Positions 45,670 to 54,410 of a stretch of 64,000 nucleotides of DNA are shown in pieces. Position 1 is the first letter of the stretch, and each line of letters begins with the position of its first letter. The translations under genes and the position numbers were made by a program. The stretch lies in NCBI GenBank assembly GCA_900470775.1, contig UCBZ01000017.1:167181-231180 (forward strand), in the 5' to 3' direction. A model generated the notes under the pieces. It did not search any database. It had not been told where the DNA came from and saw only the letters and a program-made list of their open reading frames with translations. The stretch comes from Hyphomicrobiales bacterium (GTDB taxonomy: Bacteria; Pseudomonadota; Alphaproteobacteria; Rhizobiales; Beijerinckiaceae).

Positions 45670-46605
45670 TCACCGCAGCTTCGGGTTCAGCGCATCGCGC
45701 AGCCAGTCGCCGAGCAGGTTCACGCTCAGCACGATCAGCCCGAGCTGCAGCGACGGGAATACCACCAGCCACCAGGAGCCGGAAAACAGATACTGGTTGC
45801 CGATGCGGATCAGCGTGCCGAGCGAGGGCTGCGTGATCGGCATGCCGACGCCCAGGAACGACAACGTCGCCTCCGACAGGATCGCCAGCCCGAGATTGAG
45901 CGTCGCGGCCACCATCACCGGCGTCAGCGTGTTGGGCAGGATGTGGCGCGCCATGATCCTGATCGCCGGCACCTTGATGATCCGCGCCGCCAGCACATAC
46001 TCCTTGCGCCGCTCGACCATGGTCGAGGCGCGCACGGTGCGGGCATACTGCACCCAGTTGGTCAGCGAGATCGACACCACCAGCACCACGGCCGCGAAAG
46101 GCTCGCGCAGGTTGGGCGGCAGCAATTCGCGGAAGATCGCCGAGACCAGGATCGCCATCAGCAAGGTCGGGATCGAGAGCACCGTGTCGCCGAGCCGCAT
46201 CAGGAGATTGTCGATGCGCCCGCCATGGAAGCCCGCGACGAGCCCGATCGTGACGCCCAGCGTCATCGAGACCAACACCGCGGCAAATCCGATGATCAGC
46301 GAGACCCGCGTGCCGTAAAGGATCGCCGACAGCACGTCGCGCCCCTGCGGATCGGTGCCGAGCAGGAACGGCCATTCGCCGTCCGCAGCCCAGATCGGCG
46401 GGATCTCGGCCTTGTCGATGAAGATCTGCGCGAGATCATACGGGTTCTGCGGCGCGATCAGCGGGCAAAGCAGCGCCGTCAGGATCAGCAGCACCAGCAT
46501 CAGCGCCGAGAGCCAGGCGGCCGGCGTCCGACGGAAGCTCCAGCCGATATCGCTGTCGAGGAAGCGGGCGATCGGCGAGGGTTTGCGAATTTTCTCAGCG
46601 AGCAT
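45670..46605 (-). CDS. dppC: Peptide-type ABC transporter permease, DppC type
   Basis: This 311-residue permease has six membrane helices and the DppC hallmark LLGTDPQGRDVLSAILYGTR. An EAA loop lies near IIKVPAIRIMARHILPNTL, and SEATLSFLGVGMPITQPSLG follows. The ATG at 46605 has GGGAG upstream and overlaps the DppB gene by 11 bases. A longer frame is not conserved. Confidence 0.92.
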   Translation of the reverse strand: MLAEKIRKPSPIARFLDSDIGWSFRRTPAAWLSALMLVLLILTALLCPLIAPQNPYDLAQIFIDKAEIPPIWAADGEWPFLLGTDPQGRDVLSAILYGTRVSLIIGFAAVLVSMTLGVTIGLVAGFHGGRIDNLLMRLGDTVLSIPTLLMAILVSAIFRELLPPNLREPFAAVVLVVSISLTNWVQYARTVRASTMVERRKEYVLAARIIKVPAIRIMARHILPNTLTPVMVAATLNLGLAILSEATLSFLGVGMPITQPSLGTLIRIGNQYLFSGSWWLVVFPSLQLGLIVLSVNLLGDWLRDALNPKLR

Positions 46606-47587
46606 TCGCGGCTCCCGACAGCGCGTCCTCGCGCAGGCGCGGATCGACCCAGGCATAGGTCAGGTCGACCAGCGTGTTCAGCGAGACGAAGATGAAGGAA
46701 ACCACGATCAGATAGGCCGCCATCACCGGGATATCGACGAAGGTCACGGCCTGGACGAAGAGCAGCCCCATGCCGGGCCACTGGAACACCGTCTCGGTGA
46801 CCAGCGCGAAGGCGATCAGATTGCCGATCTGCAGGCCGGTCACGGTGATCACCGGCATCAGGCAGTTGCGCAGCGCGTGGCGGAAATGGACGGAGCGCAT
46901 CGTCAGGCCGCGCGCCCGGGCGAAGCGGATGAAATCGGTCCGCATCGTCTCCATCATCTCGGCCCGCACCAGCCGCATCACCAGCGTGATCTGGAATAGG
47001 GACAGCGTCACGCCGGGCAGGATCAGCGCCTTGCGGCCCGATGCCGTGAGCAGGCCCGTGCTCCACCAGCCGAGCTGAACCGTCTCGCCGCGCCCAAAGG
47101 CCGGCAGCCATTGCAGCGTCACCGAGAACACCAGGATGAACAGGATGCCGAGCGCGAAGCTCGGCAGCGAGACCCCGAGGACCGAGACGAACTGCAGCGC
47201 CTTGGCGAGCAGGCTGTCGCGCCGGATGGCGGTGTAGACGCCCAGCGGAATGCCAATGGCGAGAGACAGGAAGGTCGCGACCAGCACCAGTTCGAAGGTC
47301 GCCGGGAAGCGCTCCGCGATCAGTGTGAACACCTCCTGCTGGTTGCGGTAGGAGATGCCGAAATCGCCGCGCACGGCATTGCCGACGAAGGTCGCGAATT
47401 GCAGGACGAAGCCCTTGTCGAGGCCGAGCCGGACACGCAGTTCGTCGCGCTGGGCCTGGCTCGCCTGCTCGTTCAGCATCAACTCGACGGGATCGCCGAC
47501 GAAGCGGAAGATCAGGAAGGCGATGAACGCCACCGCGAGCATCACGCCGGCCGCGTTCAGGAGGCGCTTGAGGAGGAAGGCCGGCAT
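46595..47587 (-). CDS. dppB: Peptide-type ABC transporter permease, DppB type
   Basis: This 330-residue permease has the DppB layout: LKRLLNAAGVMLAVAFIAFL, LGVSLPSFALGILF and ALVTETVFQWPGMGLLF. The ATG at 47587 follows AGGAG; a start 9 codons earlier lacks support. Downstream it overlaps DppC. Upstream is a palindromic repeat and the binding protein gene. Together with DppC, DppD and DppF it completes the only full peptide-type transporter in the window. Confidence 0.92.
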   Translation of the reverse strand: MPAFLLKRLLNAAGVMLAVAFIAFLIFRFVGDPVELMLNEQASQAQRDELRVRLGLDKGFVLQFATFVGNAVRGDFGISYRNQQEVFTLIAERFPATFELVLVATFLSLAIGIPLGVYTAIRRDSLLAKALQFVSVLGVSLPSFALGILFILVFSVTLQWLPAFGRGETVQLGWWSTGLLTASGRKALILPGVTLSLFQITLVMRLVRAEMMETMRTDFIRFARARGLTMRSVHFRHALRNCLMPVITVTGLQIGNLIAFALVTETVFQWPGMGLLFVQAVTFVDIPVMAAYLIVVSFIFVSLNTLVDLTYAWVDPRLREDALSGAANAR

Positions 47588-47607
47588 CGGTTGCTCCTGT
47601 TCTCCTG

Positions 47608-47704
47608 CCGTCATTCTCGGGCGCAGCGAAGCGAAGACCCGAGAATCTCAGGACGAGAAGGCACTGGTTTCCGAGATGGTCGGGTCAAGCCCGACCATGA
47701 CGGG
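47608..47704. repeat. Dispersed intergenic palindromic repeat, copy 6
   Basis: GTCATTCTCGGG pairs loosely with CCCGAGAATC, and ATGGTCGGGTCAAGCCCGAC is followed by CATGACGGG. It lies between the binding protein and DppB genes. The right half is nearly identical to copies 5 and 7. Confidence 0.8.
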
Positions 47705-47713
47705 TGTCCGCCC

Positions 47714-49324
47714 TCACTTCAGCGTGGTCAGCCACAGCCTCGGCTTGTTGTCCGAGGCCTGCACGGTCTGCGCCACCGTGCTGCGCATCGCCCAGGCCAT
47801 CGGCTGCTGGTGCATCGGGATGAATAGATGCTCCGTCTTGGCGATCTTCAGCGCCTCCTGCATCATCGTGATGCGCTTCCCCGTATCGAGCTCGACGCCG
47901 GCCTTGTCGATCAGCGCGTCGATGCGCGGGTCGCCCCAATTGCCCCAGTTGAACACGCCGCCAGAGCCGCTCTTCGAGCGCATCACCTGGATCAGGATCG
48001 AATAGGCGTCGATCATCGGCTCATTGGCCCAGCCGAACGAGATCACGTCGAACTCGCCCTTGACGCGCTTGGGCGTCTGCTGGCTGCGCGGCGCGAGGCT
48101 GAGATTGGGCTTAAAGCCCGCGCGCGACCACATCGCCGCGACCGCCTGGCAGAACTCCTCCTCGTTGACGAGGCCGTCGCTCTGGCAGTTCATCTGGAAA
48201 TTGAAGCCGGCGGGATAGCCGGCGGCCGTCAGCAATTTCTTGGCGCCGTCGAGATCGAAGGGCAGGCGCACATCCTGCGATGGCTCGTAGCCGGGAATGG
48301 CGGGCGCGATCAGCGCGCCGGTGTTGCGCGACAGGCCGCGCATGGCGCGCTTCTGCACCGCGTCGATGTCGATGGCGCGGTAGAGCGCCTCGCGGACGCG
48401 GATGTCCTTGAGCGGGTTCTTATCCTTCACGTCGCTCTCGAACAGCTTGTCGCCGAGGTTGAAGGCGAAGATCACCGTGCGCAGCTCATTGGTCTGCAGC
48501 ACCTTGACGTCGGGCGAGGCGGAGAGGCGCGGCAAATCCTGCAGCGGCGCGACATTGGTGAAGTCGATCTCGCCCGAGAGCAGCGCCGCGACGCGGGTCG
48601 AGGCCGAGGCGATCGGCAGGAACTCGATCGTGTCGATGTTGTGCTGCGGCTTGTCCCACCAGTTCGGGTTCTTGACATAGACCGTCTTAGAATCGGCCCG
48701 GCGGCTCTCGACGATGAAGGGGCCCGTGCCGTTGGCGTTGTCGGTGGCGTAGCCCTTCACGCCCTTGCCGGAATCGGTCGGCAGCAGCGAGTTGTTGGCG
48801 ACCAGCCACTCCTTGTCGAAGACGAAGATGTTGGTCAGGTCGTTCAGCAGGAGCGGATAGGGGCCGTTGACCTCGATCTCGACAGTGAAGTCGTCGATTG
48901 TCTTCGAGGATTTGTAGGCCGGCAGATTGCCCTTCAGCGGCGAATCCGCATGCGTCACGCGCTCCAGCGAGGCGACGACATCGTCGGCGGTGAACGGGTT
49001 GCCGTTGTGGAACTTGACGCCCTGGCGCAGCTTGAAGCGCCAGACGGTCGGCGAGACCGTCTCCCAGCTTTCCGCCAGCGCCGGCTCGATCTTGAGATCG
49101 CCGGTGTAGCGCACCAGCCCCTCATAGACATGGTTCAGCACCGAGAGCGTGAAGGTGTCGCCATAGGAATAGGGGTCGAGCGAAGCGATCTCGCGGGCAG
49201 CGCCCCATTTCAGGGTCTTCGCCTCGGCGGCGCCAGAGATCACCGCGCCGGTCAGAGCAACCGCCGCCAGCAAGCAGCTCTTGAGTGTCAGGCGGCTCTT
49301 GGTTGCCAGGCTTGCCTTCGTCAT
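47714..49324 (-). CDS. ABC transporter substrate-binding protein, family 5
   Basis: This 536-residue periplasmic protein has a signal peptide (core about 16-30, cleavage near GAAEAK) and the family-5 segments WGAAREIASLDPYSYGDTF and WRFKLRQGVKFHNGNPFTAD. The ATG at 49324 has GGGAGA upstream. It opens the leftward operon of permeases, two amidohydrolases and ATPases, and is divergent from a GntR gene. The ligand is probably the amide or heterocycle broken down by the amidohydrolases. Confidence 0.93.
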   Translation of the reverse strand: MTKASLATKSRLTLKSCLLAAVALTGAVISGAAEAKTLKWGAAREIASLDPYSYGDTFTLSVLNHVYEGLVRYTGDLKIEPALAESWETVSPTVWRFKLRQGVKFHNGNPFTADDVVASLERVTHADSPLKGNLPAYKSSKTIDDFTVEIEVNGPYPLLLNDLTNIFVFDKEWLVANNSLLPTDSGKGVKGYATDNANGTGPFIVESRRADSKTVYVKNPNWWDKPQHNIDTIEFLPIASASTRVAALLSGEIDFTNVAPLQDLPRLSASPDVKVLQTNELRTVIFAFNLGDKLFESDVKDKNPLKDIRVREALYRAIDIDAVQKRAMRGLSRNTGALIAPAIPGYEPSQDVRLPFDLDGAKKLLTAAGYPAGFNFQMNCQSDGLVNEEEFCQAVAAMWSRAGFKPNLSLAPRSQQTPKRVKGEFDVISFGWANEPMIDAYSILIQVMRSKSGSGGVFNWGNWGDPRIDALIDKAGVELDTGKRITMMQEALKIAKTEHLFIPMHQQPMAWAMRSTVAQTVQASDNKPRLWLTTLK

Positions 49325-49446
49325 CGCGCTCTCCCTTTGCCAGTCCGGAAGCGGCATCATTGGCGCCTCACGGAAAACCCCTCATCGCTGCCGCTTCTTC
49401 AATCGAGATGGCGATTTTTACGCCAGTTCGTGTGCGATTAATAATC

Positions 49447-49484
49447 AATCTTGCATGCGATATAAGAAGCGTATTGTATACGAT
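49447..49484. promoter_or_regulatory. Candidate pair of GntR operators
   Basis: TTGCATGCGA (49451-49460) and TTGTATACGA (49474-49483) are near-palindromic and match each other at 8 of 10 bases, 23 bp apart (about two helix turns). They resemble the ATTGTATACAAT-type sites of FadR/VanR-like GntR proteins. The location between the GntR gene and the divergent transporter operon supports this; binding is inferred. Confidence 0.5.
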
Positions 49485-49575
49485 TATTGAAGACAAGCGA
49501 AAAACTGGAGCGGGGTCGAAGCGCGTGACATGGAGTGAGCCGCGAGCGGCACAACCAGAGCAGAGACGAGCGACG

Positions 49576-50283
49576 ATGAAGGACACCCGCCAGCCCGGCC
49601 TGCGCGCGCAATCGGTCTACAAGGCCCTGCGCCGCGCCATCATCGAGCAGGCCCTGAAGCCCGGCATGAAGCTGCCGGAGGATTCGATCGGCGAGCAACT
49701 CGGCGTCAGCCGCACGCTGGTGCGCGAGGCGTTCGGGCGCCTCGCCGTCGAAGGTTTGGTCGAGTTGAAGCCGAACCGCGGCGCCTCGGTCGCCTATCCG
49801 ACGCTGGAAGAGGCGCGCGATGTCTTCGACGTCCGCCGCGGACTCGAGCGCATGGTCGCGGAGACGCTCGCCGGCAATCTGACCGGAGCCCAGGCCGCCG
49901 AGCTCGAAGCCCATGTCGGCCTCGAGGAGAAGAGCCATGGCCGCGACGGGCCGGAATCGATCCGGCTCGCCGGCGAATTCCACATCCGGCTCGCCGAGAT
50001 GACCGGCAATGCGCTGCTGTTGCGCTATGTCCAGGAGGTCTCGTCGCGCTGCTCGCTGATCCTGGCGATCTATGGCCGGCCGCATTCCTCGGAATGCGCC
50101 GTCTCCGAGCATCGCCAGTTGATCGAGGCGCTGCGGACGGGCGACGGCGCGCGCGCCGCACATCTCATGGACCATCATCTCCAGGCCGTGGTGACGCGGG
50201 CCCTGCTGACGCCGCGCGGCGAGCGCGACATCCGCGAGGTCCTGGCGCCCTATGCCCTCAGCGAAGGACTGACCCAGCCGTGA
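49576..50283 (+). CDS. GntR-family regulator (FCD type)
   Basis: This 235-residue protein has a winged helix at about residues 10-75 (VSRTLVREAFGRLAVEGLVE) and an FCD ligand domain with EFHIRLAEMTGN and metal-binding His (EHRQLIEAL, MDHHLQAV). The ATG at 49576 is preferred; a longer frame covers the operator region. It is divergent from the amidohydrolase/peptide transporter operon, which it probably controls. Its stop overlaps the start of the flavin reductase gene (GTGA). Confidence 0.9.
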   Translation: MKDTRQPGLRAQSVYKALRRAIIEQALKPGMKLPEDSIGEQLGVSRTLVREAFGRLAVEGLVELKPNRGASVAYPTLEEARDVFDVRRGLERMVAETLAGNLTGAQAAELEAHVGLEEKSHGRDGPESIRLAGEFHIRLAEMTGNALLLRYVQEVSSRCSLILAIYGRPHSSECAVSEHRQLIEALRTGDGARAAHLMDHHLQAVVTRALLTPRGERDIREVLAPYALSEGLTQP

Positions 50284-50972
50284 CCGACGCGCCGACCCGC
50301 CCCGACGCTGCCACGGCGCCGACCGTGACCTTCGACTTCGCCAAGCTGACGCCGCGCGAGCGCTACAAGCTGCTGATCGGCGCTGTCGTCCCGCGCCCGA
50401 TCGCGCTGGTGACCACGGTCGACGCGCATGGCGTCGTCAACGCGGCGCCGTTCTCGTTCTTCAATTGCCTCTCGGCCGACCCCGCCATTCTCGCGCTCGG
50501 CGTCGAATACCGCCAGACCGGAGCGCAGAAGGACACCGGCCGCAACGTCCGCGAAACACTGTCCTTCACCGTCAACATCGTCTCGGATGCGCTGCTCGAA
50601 GGCATGAACATCTGCGGCGTGCCCTTCGAGCCGGGCGTCGATGAACTGGCACAGGCCGGGCTGACCGCGATGCCCGGCGTCAAGGTGCCATGCCCCTGGA
50701 TCGGACAGGCGCCGGCCGCCTTCGAATGCCGCCACCACACCACGCTCGGCATCGGCAATTCGCGCGAGATCATCCTGGGCGAAGTCGTCTACGCGCATTT
50801 CCGGGCCGACACGATCGACACCGGCAATCTCCATGTCGATCCCGCGGCGCTCGACGCGATCGGCCGGATGGGCGGCCATGGCTATGCGACGACCCGCGAT
50901 TATTTCGACCTGCCGGGCCTGTCGGTGGCAGCCTTTGCAGCCGACCCGGCAGCCGCCAACCGGCGGCGCTGA
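50280..50972 (+). CDS. Flavin reductase-like domain protein
   Basis: This 230-residue FMN-binding split-barrel protein has the flavin reductase segments VPRPIALVTTVDAHGVVNAA then PFSFFNCLSADPAILALGVE, and a mid-chain NSREIILGEV. It starts with GTG overlapping the GntR stop. Relatives reduce FMN with NAD(P)H or act as flavoprotein oxygenases. Coupling to the GntR gene suggests a role in degrading the compound sensed by that regulator. No partner monooxygenase is adjacent. The longer upstream frame lies within the GntR gene. Confidence 0.85.
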   Translation: MTDAPTRPDAATAPTVTFDFAKLTPRERYKLLIGAVVPRPIALVTTVDAHGVVNAAPFSFFNCLSADPAILALGVEYRQTGAQKDTGRNVRETLSFTVNIVSDALLEGMNICGVPFEPGVDELAQAGLTAMPGVKVPCPWIGQAPAAFECRHHTTLGIGNSREIILGEVVYAHFRADTIDTGNLHVDPAALDAIGRMGGHGYATTRDYFDLPGLSVAAFAADPAAANRRR

Positions 50973-50977
50973 GCGGG

Positions 50978-51673
50978 TCAGGCCAGTTCGTCGGCTCCGC
51001 CGGTGAGGACATAGCCCGGCAGCCGCGAGAGCACGCCCGCGACCGGGCGCAGATGCTCGTCGAGCACGGCCCGCGCGCGAGTCTCGTCATGGTCACGCAA
51101 CGCCGTGAGGAAGTCGCGATGCTCGCGGCGGATTCGCTCGATCCGGGCGGGGTCGGCCGCGAGTGCCCGCATCGCCACGCGCTGCTGGCGGGCGCCGAGC
51201 GATTGGTAAAGCTCCGAGAGCACCTCGTTGCCCAGCGCCCGGACCATCACGAAGTGGAACTCTCGGTTGAGTTCGACGCGGGCAAAATGGTCGCTGCCGG
51301 CGATCTCGTCGAGCCGGTCGAGAATCGCATCCATGCTGTCAGGCAGCACGATCTTCTCGCGGCAGATGCGGGCGACCGCATAGCCCTCGATCATCCGGCG
51401 TGTCTCGTAGAGATCGGCCAATTCCTGCGCCGTGACCTGCCGGACGAGCGCCCCGCGGCGCGGCAGCAGGTCGATGAAGCGCTCGGCCTCCAACCGGTGG
51501 AAAGCCTCGCGCACCGGGGTGCGTGACACGCCCATGGCCGACGAGATTTCCTCCTCCTCGACGAAGGAGCCACCCGCGAAGAGGCCGCGCAGGATCTGCT
51601 CGCGGACATAGGCGTAGACGCGTTCGCGCGCCGGGCGCGCCTCGGCTTGCTGCGCCGTGAGCGGCGGCGTCAT
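50978..51673 (-). CDS. GntR-family regulator (FCD type)
   Basis: This 231-residue protein has a winged helix at about residues 18-85 (AMGVSRTPVREAFHRLEAER) and an FCD domain with LNREFHFVMVRALGN and REHRDFLTAL. The start is uncertain: the ATG at 51673 gives the conserved length, while ATG 51766 would add 31 residues over the promoter region. It is convergent with the flavin reductase gene and divergent from the long operon at 51893, its probable target. Confidence 0.87.
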   Translation of the reverse strand: MTPPLTAQQAEARPARERVYAYVREQILRGLFAGGSFVEEEEISSAMGVSRTPVREAFHRLEAERFIDLLPRRGALVRQVTAQELADLYETRRMIEGYAVARICREKIVLPDSMDAILDRLDEIAGSDHFARVELNREFHFVMVRALGNEVLSELYQSLGARQQRVAMRALAADPARIERIRREHRDFLTALRDHDETRARAVLDEHLRPVAGVLSRLPGYVLTGGADELA

Positions 51674-51756
51674 GACATTCACGGGATCGCGGCCTTCCGC
51701 CTGTTGGTCTTGACTTCGACCATAAACCCTTCCTGTGCCGACATCAAAAATCCGCC

Positions 51757-51786
51757 ACGTATACATGACGCATGACACATATGCGC
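51757..51786. promoter_or_regulatory. Candidate GntR operator region
   Basis: CGTATACATG (51758-51767) and CACATATGCG (51776-51785) are AT-centred elements in opposite orientation. They are separated by repeated ATGAC units in the 219-bp gap between the GntR gene and the divergent operon. They resemble the sites proposed at 49.45 kb; function is inferred. Confidence 0.35.
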
Positions 51787-51892
51787 AGAGGGACTGGCAC
51801 CCGGACGCGAATGGCGCTTTTCTTGCCAGATCGGGGACGCCGGACAGACGCTCAAAGCGCATCGGCAAACGACGCCAGCGAGGAGAAAGCCC

Positions 51893-53440
51893 ATGAGTGA
51901 CTCACGTCTGACGATCTCGCGCCGCACCGTGCTCGGAGCCGGCCTTGCCGCCCCGCTGGCGACGCTGCCGGTCCTCTCCAGCCCCGCCCGCGCCCAGCGC
52001 GCCGCCGGCATCCTGCGCTATGGGCTGTCGGCCTTCCCGCCGAACCTCCAGCCCTGGGTCTCGACTGGCGCCTCGGCCGGCACGGTCAAGATGCTGATCC
52101 ATCGCAGCCTGGTTTCCTACGGTCCGGGTGGCGAACTGCGCGGCGAGCTCGCGACCTCATGGTCGCTCGACGGCGACGGCGCCTGGGTCTTCAAGCTGCG
52201 ACCGGGCTGCCTCTTCCACAATGGCGACCCCGTCACGGCCGAGGACGTGAAGTGGTCGATCGAGCAGATCGCCGGCGACAAATCGACGGCCTATATGCGC
52301 GCGCAGTTCCAGAGCGTGGAGCGTATCGAGATCCCCGATCCGACGACCATCCGGCTCGTGACCAAGACGCCGCAGGCGACGCTGCCGAGCTGGTTCGGCA
52401 ACTACAACACCTTCATCCTGTCGCGGAAGTCGACGCCGACCGAGCCGATCGGCGCCGGCCCGTTCCGCCTCGTCGGGCAGGAGCGCGGCTCCTCGGTCGA
52501 GATCGCGGCCTTTGACAAATTCTACAAGCCCGGCATCCCGAAGCTGAAAGGCATCAAGTTCGTCACCTATGCCGACGAGAACCTGCGCTATGCCGCGCTG
52601 CAGTCCGGCGACGTCGACATGATCGAATACGTGCCGTGGCAGTCGATGGCCGCAGTCGAGGCCAACCCGCGCCTGAAGCTCGACAACCAGGAAGGGCCGT
52701 TCATGGACGTGCTCTTTAACGGCTCCAAGCCGCCCTTCAACGACGCGCGCGTGCGCCGTGCCGTCGCCCATGCCGTCAGGCGCGACGACATCGTCAAGGT
52801 CGCCTTCTTTGGCCGGGGCAAGGTGCTTGAAGGCCTGCCGATCGTCGAAGGCACGCCGTGGTGGGACAAGGAGCTGGCCCATGGCTGGAACTACGACCCC
52901 GCCCGCGCCAAGGCGCTGCTGACCGAGGCAGGCTTCGGCAACGGCTTCCAGACGACGCTGCTCGCCACCGCCCAGTTCGGCATGCACAAGGACACCGCCG
53001 AGATCGTCCAGCAGCACCTCGCCGCCATCGGCATCCAGTGCGAATTGCAGCTTCCCGACTGGTCGACGCGGGTCGCGCGCGGCTCGAAGGGCCAGTACGA
53101 CATGGCGATCCACGGCGTCTCCTCCGACAACAACGACCCTGACGGGCTGACGGTGGTGCTCGACACCACGCTGTCGCCGAGCCATGGCCGTTCCTTCCAG
53201 GTCGCAGCACCCCGCACCATTGCAGCGCTGGCCAAAGGCCGCGCCGAGTTCGACCAGGCCAAGCGCATCGAGATCTACAAGGAGATGCAGCGTGCCGCGC
53301 TGGAGGAGGTGCCGCTGGTCGGCCTCGCCTGGCGCAGCCAGGGCTACGGCATGGACAAGAGCGTCATGGGCTTCACCAACCTGCCCGGCGCGCTCTCGAA
53401 CTCCTCGGGCAACATGCTCGAAGAGACCTATTTCGGATGA
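51893..53440 (+). CDS. ABC transporter substrate-binding protein, family 5, Tat-exported
   Basis: This 515-residue binding protein has a twin-arginine signal (LTISRRTVLGAGLAAPLATL, cleavage near PARAQ) and the family-5 segments LRYGLSAFPPNLQPW and WVFKLRPGCLFHNGDPVTAE. It is the first gene of a long rightward operon, and its stop overlaps the DppB start (ATGA). The ligand is likely related to the creatininase and gamma-glutamyltransferase-like enzymes downstream. No ATPase gene of the DppD/F type is in this operon. Confidence 0.93.
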   Translation: MSDSRLTISRRTVLGAGLAAPLATLPVLSSPARAQRAAGILRYGLSAFPPNLQPWVSTGASAGTVKMLIHRSLVSYGPGGELRGELATSWSLDGDGAWVFKLRPGCLFHNGDPVTAEDVKWSIEQIAGDKSTAYMRAQFQSVERIEIPDPTTIRLVTKTPQATLPSWFGNYNTFILSRKSTPTEPIGAGPFRLVGQERGSSVEIAAFDKFYKPGIPKLKGIKFVTYADENLRYAALQSGDVDMIEYVPWQSMAAVEANPRLKLDNQEGPFMDVLFNGSKPPFNDARVRRAVAHAVRRDDIVKVAFFGRGKVLEGLPIVEGTPWWDKELAHGWNYDPARAKALLTEAGFGNGFQTTLLATAQFGMHKDTAEIVQQHLAAIGIQCELQLPDWSTRVARGSKGQYDMAIHGVSSDNNDPDGLTVVLDTTLSPSHGRSFQVAAPRTIAALAKGRAEFDQAKRIEIYKEMQRAALEEVPLVGLAWRSQGYGMDKSVMGFTNLPGALSNSSGNMLEETYFG

Positions 53441-54393
53441 GCGCCGCCTGGCTCGCGCGCAAGCTGGCGACGGTCGTCGCCCTCGCCTGGCTCGTCGCGA
53501 CGATCGTCTTCCTGGCACTGCACATGGTGCCGGGCGATCCCGCAGAGCTCCTGCTCTCGACCGGCGGCGTCTCGCCGGACCCGGCGTCGGTGGCGGAACT
53601 GCGCGAGAAGCTCGGCCTCGACCGGCCGATCCTCGTGCAATACGCCGCCTTCCTCGGCGGGCTGCTGCGGGGCGATCTCGGAACCTCACTGGTCGATGAT
53701 TATCCGGTGCTCAGCGAAATCGCGCTGCGGCTGCCGCGCACGCTCGAACTGATCGCGGCCGGGACCGCCATCGCCATCCTCGTCGGGGTGCCGGCCGGCG
53801 TCTATGCGGCGCTCGATCGCGGCGGCCGGTTCGACCGCGTCGCCTCGGGAGTCACCGCGCTGCTTCTGGCCGTGCCGGTCTTCGTCGTCGGCACGCTTTT
53901 GGTTCTGCTCTTCGCACAGACCCTGCGGATCATGCCGGCGGGCGGTTTCGTCGCCTTCTCGCAGGATCCGGCGCAGCACCTGAAACTCCTCACCCTGCCG
54001 GCCATCGCCATCGCCAAGGGGCTTGCCGCCGTGCTGTTCCGCATGACGCGTGCCGCAATGCTCGACGCGCTCGCCAACGACTATGTCCGCACCGCCCGCG
54101 CCAAGGGCCTTTCACCCAACCGCGTGATCTTCGTCCATGTCCTGCGCAATGCGCTGAACCCGGTCGTCACCGTGCTCGGCCTGCATATGGGCACGCTGCT
54201 CGGCGGCACGGTTCTGGTCGAATACGTCTTCAACTGGCCGGGCATGTCGACGCCGCTGCTGCGCGCCGTTGAGGGCCGCGACTACCCGATGGTGGTCGGC
54301 ATCGTGCTGACGATTTCGGTGCTGTTCCTGCTGATCAACCTCCTCGTCGAGATGATCCACGCCTGGCTCGATCCAAGGGTGGCCCACTCATGA
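53437..54393 (+). CDS. ABC transporter permease, DppB type
   Basis: This 318-residue permease has six membrane helices. The N-terminal ALHMVPGDPAELLL and the C-terminal VLVEYVFNWPGMSTPLL are typical of DppB/OppB. The EAA loop is near AKGLSPNRVIFVHVLRNALN. It overlaps the binding protein gene by ATGA. Its 3' end lies in a 17-bp tandem duplication that has changed the junction with the next permease. Confidence 0.92.
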   Translation: MSAAWLARKLATVVALAWLVATIVFLALHMVPGDPAELLLSTGGVSPDPASVAELREKLGLDRPILVQYAAFLGGLLRGDLGTSLVDDYPVLSEIALRLPRTLELIAAGTAIAILVGVPAGVYAALDRGGRFDRVASGVTALLLAVPVFVVGTLLVLLFAQTLRIMPAGGFVAFSQDPAQHLKLLTLPAIAIAKGLAAVLFRMTRAAMLDALANDYVRTARAKGLSPNRVIFVHVLRNALNPVVTVLGLHMGTLLGGTVLVEYVFNWPGMSTPLLRAVEGRDYPMVVGIVLTISVLFLLINLLVEMIHAWLDPRVAHS

Positions 54394-54410
54394 CGGTGGC
54401 CCACTCATGA
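54378..54410 (+). repeat. 17-bp tandem duplication at a stop/start junction
   Basis: GGTGGCCCACTCATGA occurs at 54378-54393 and 54395-54410, one base apart. The first copy holds the DppB stop and an ATG that would read only six codons (MTVAHS). The second copy holds the working DppC start at 54407. The original four-base ATGA overlap appears to have been split by the duplication. Confidence 0.85.
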
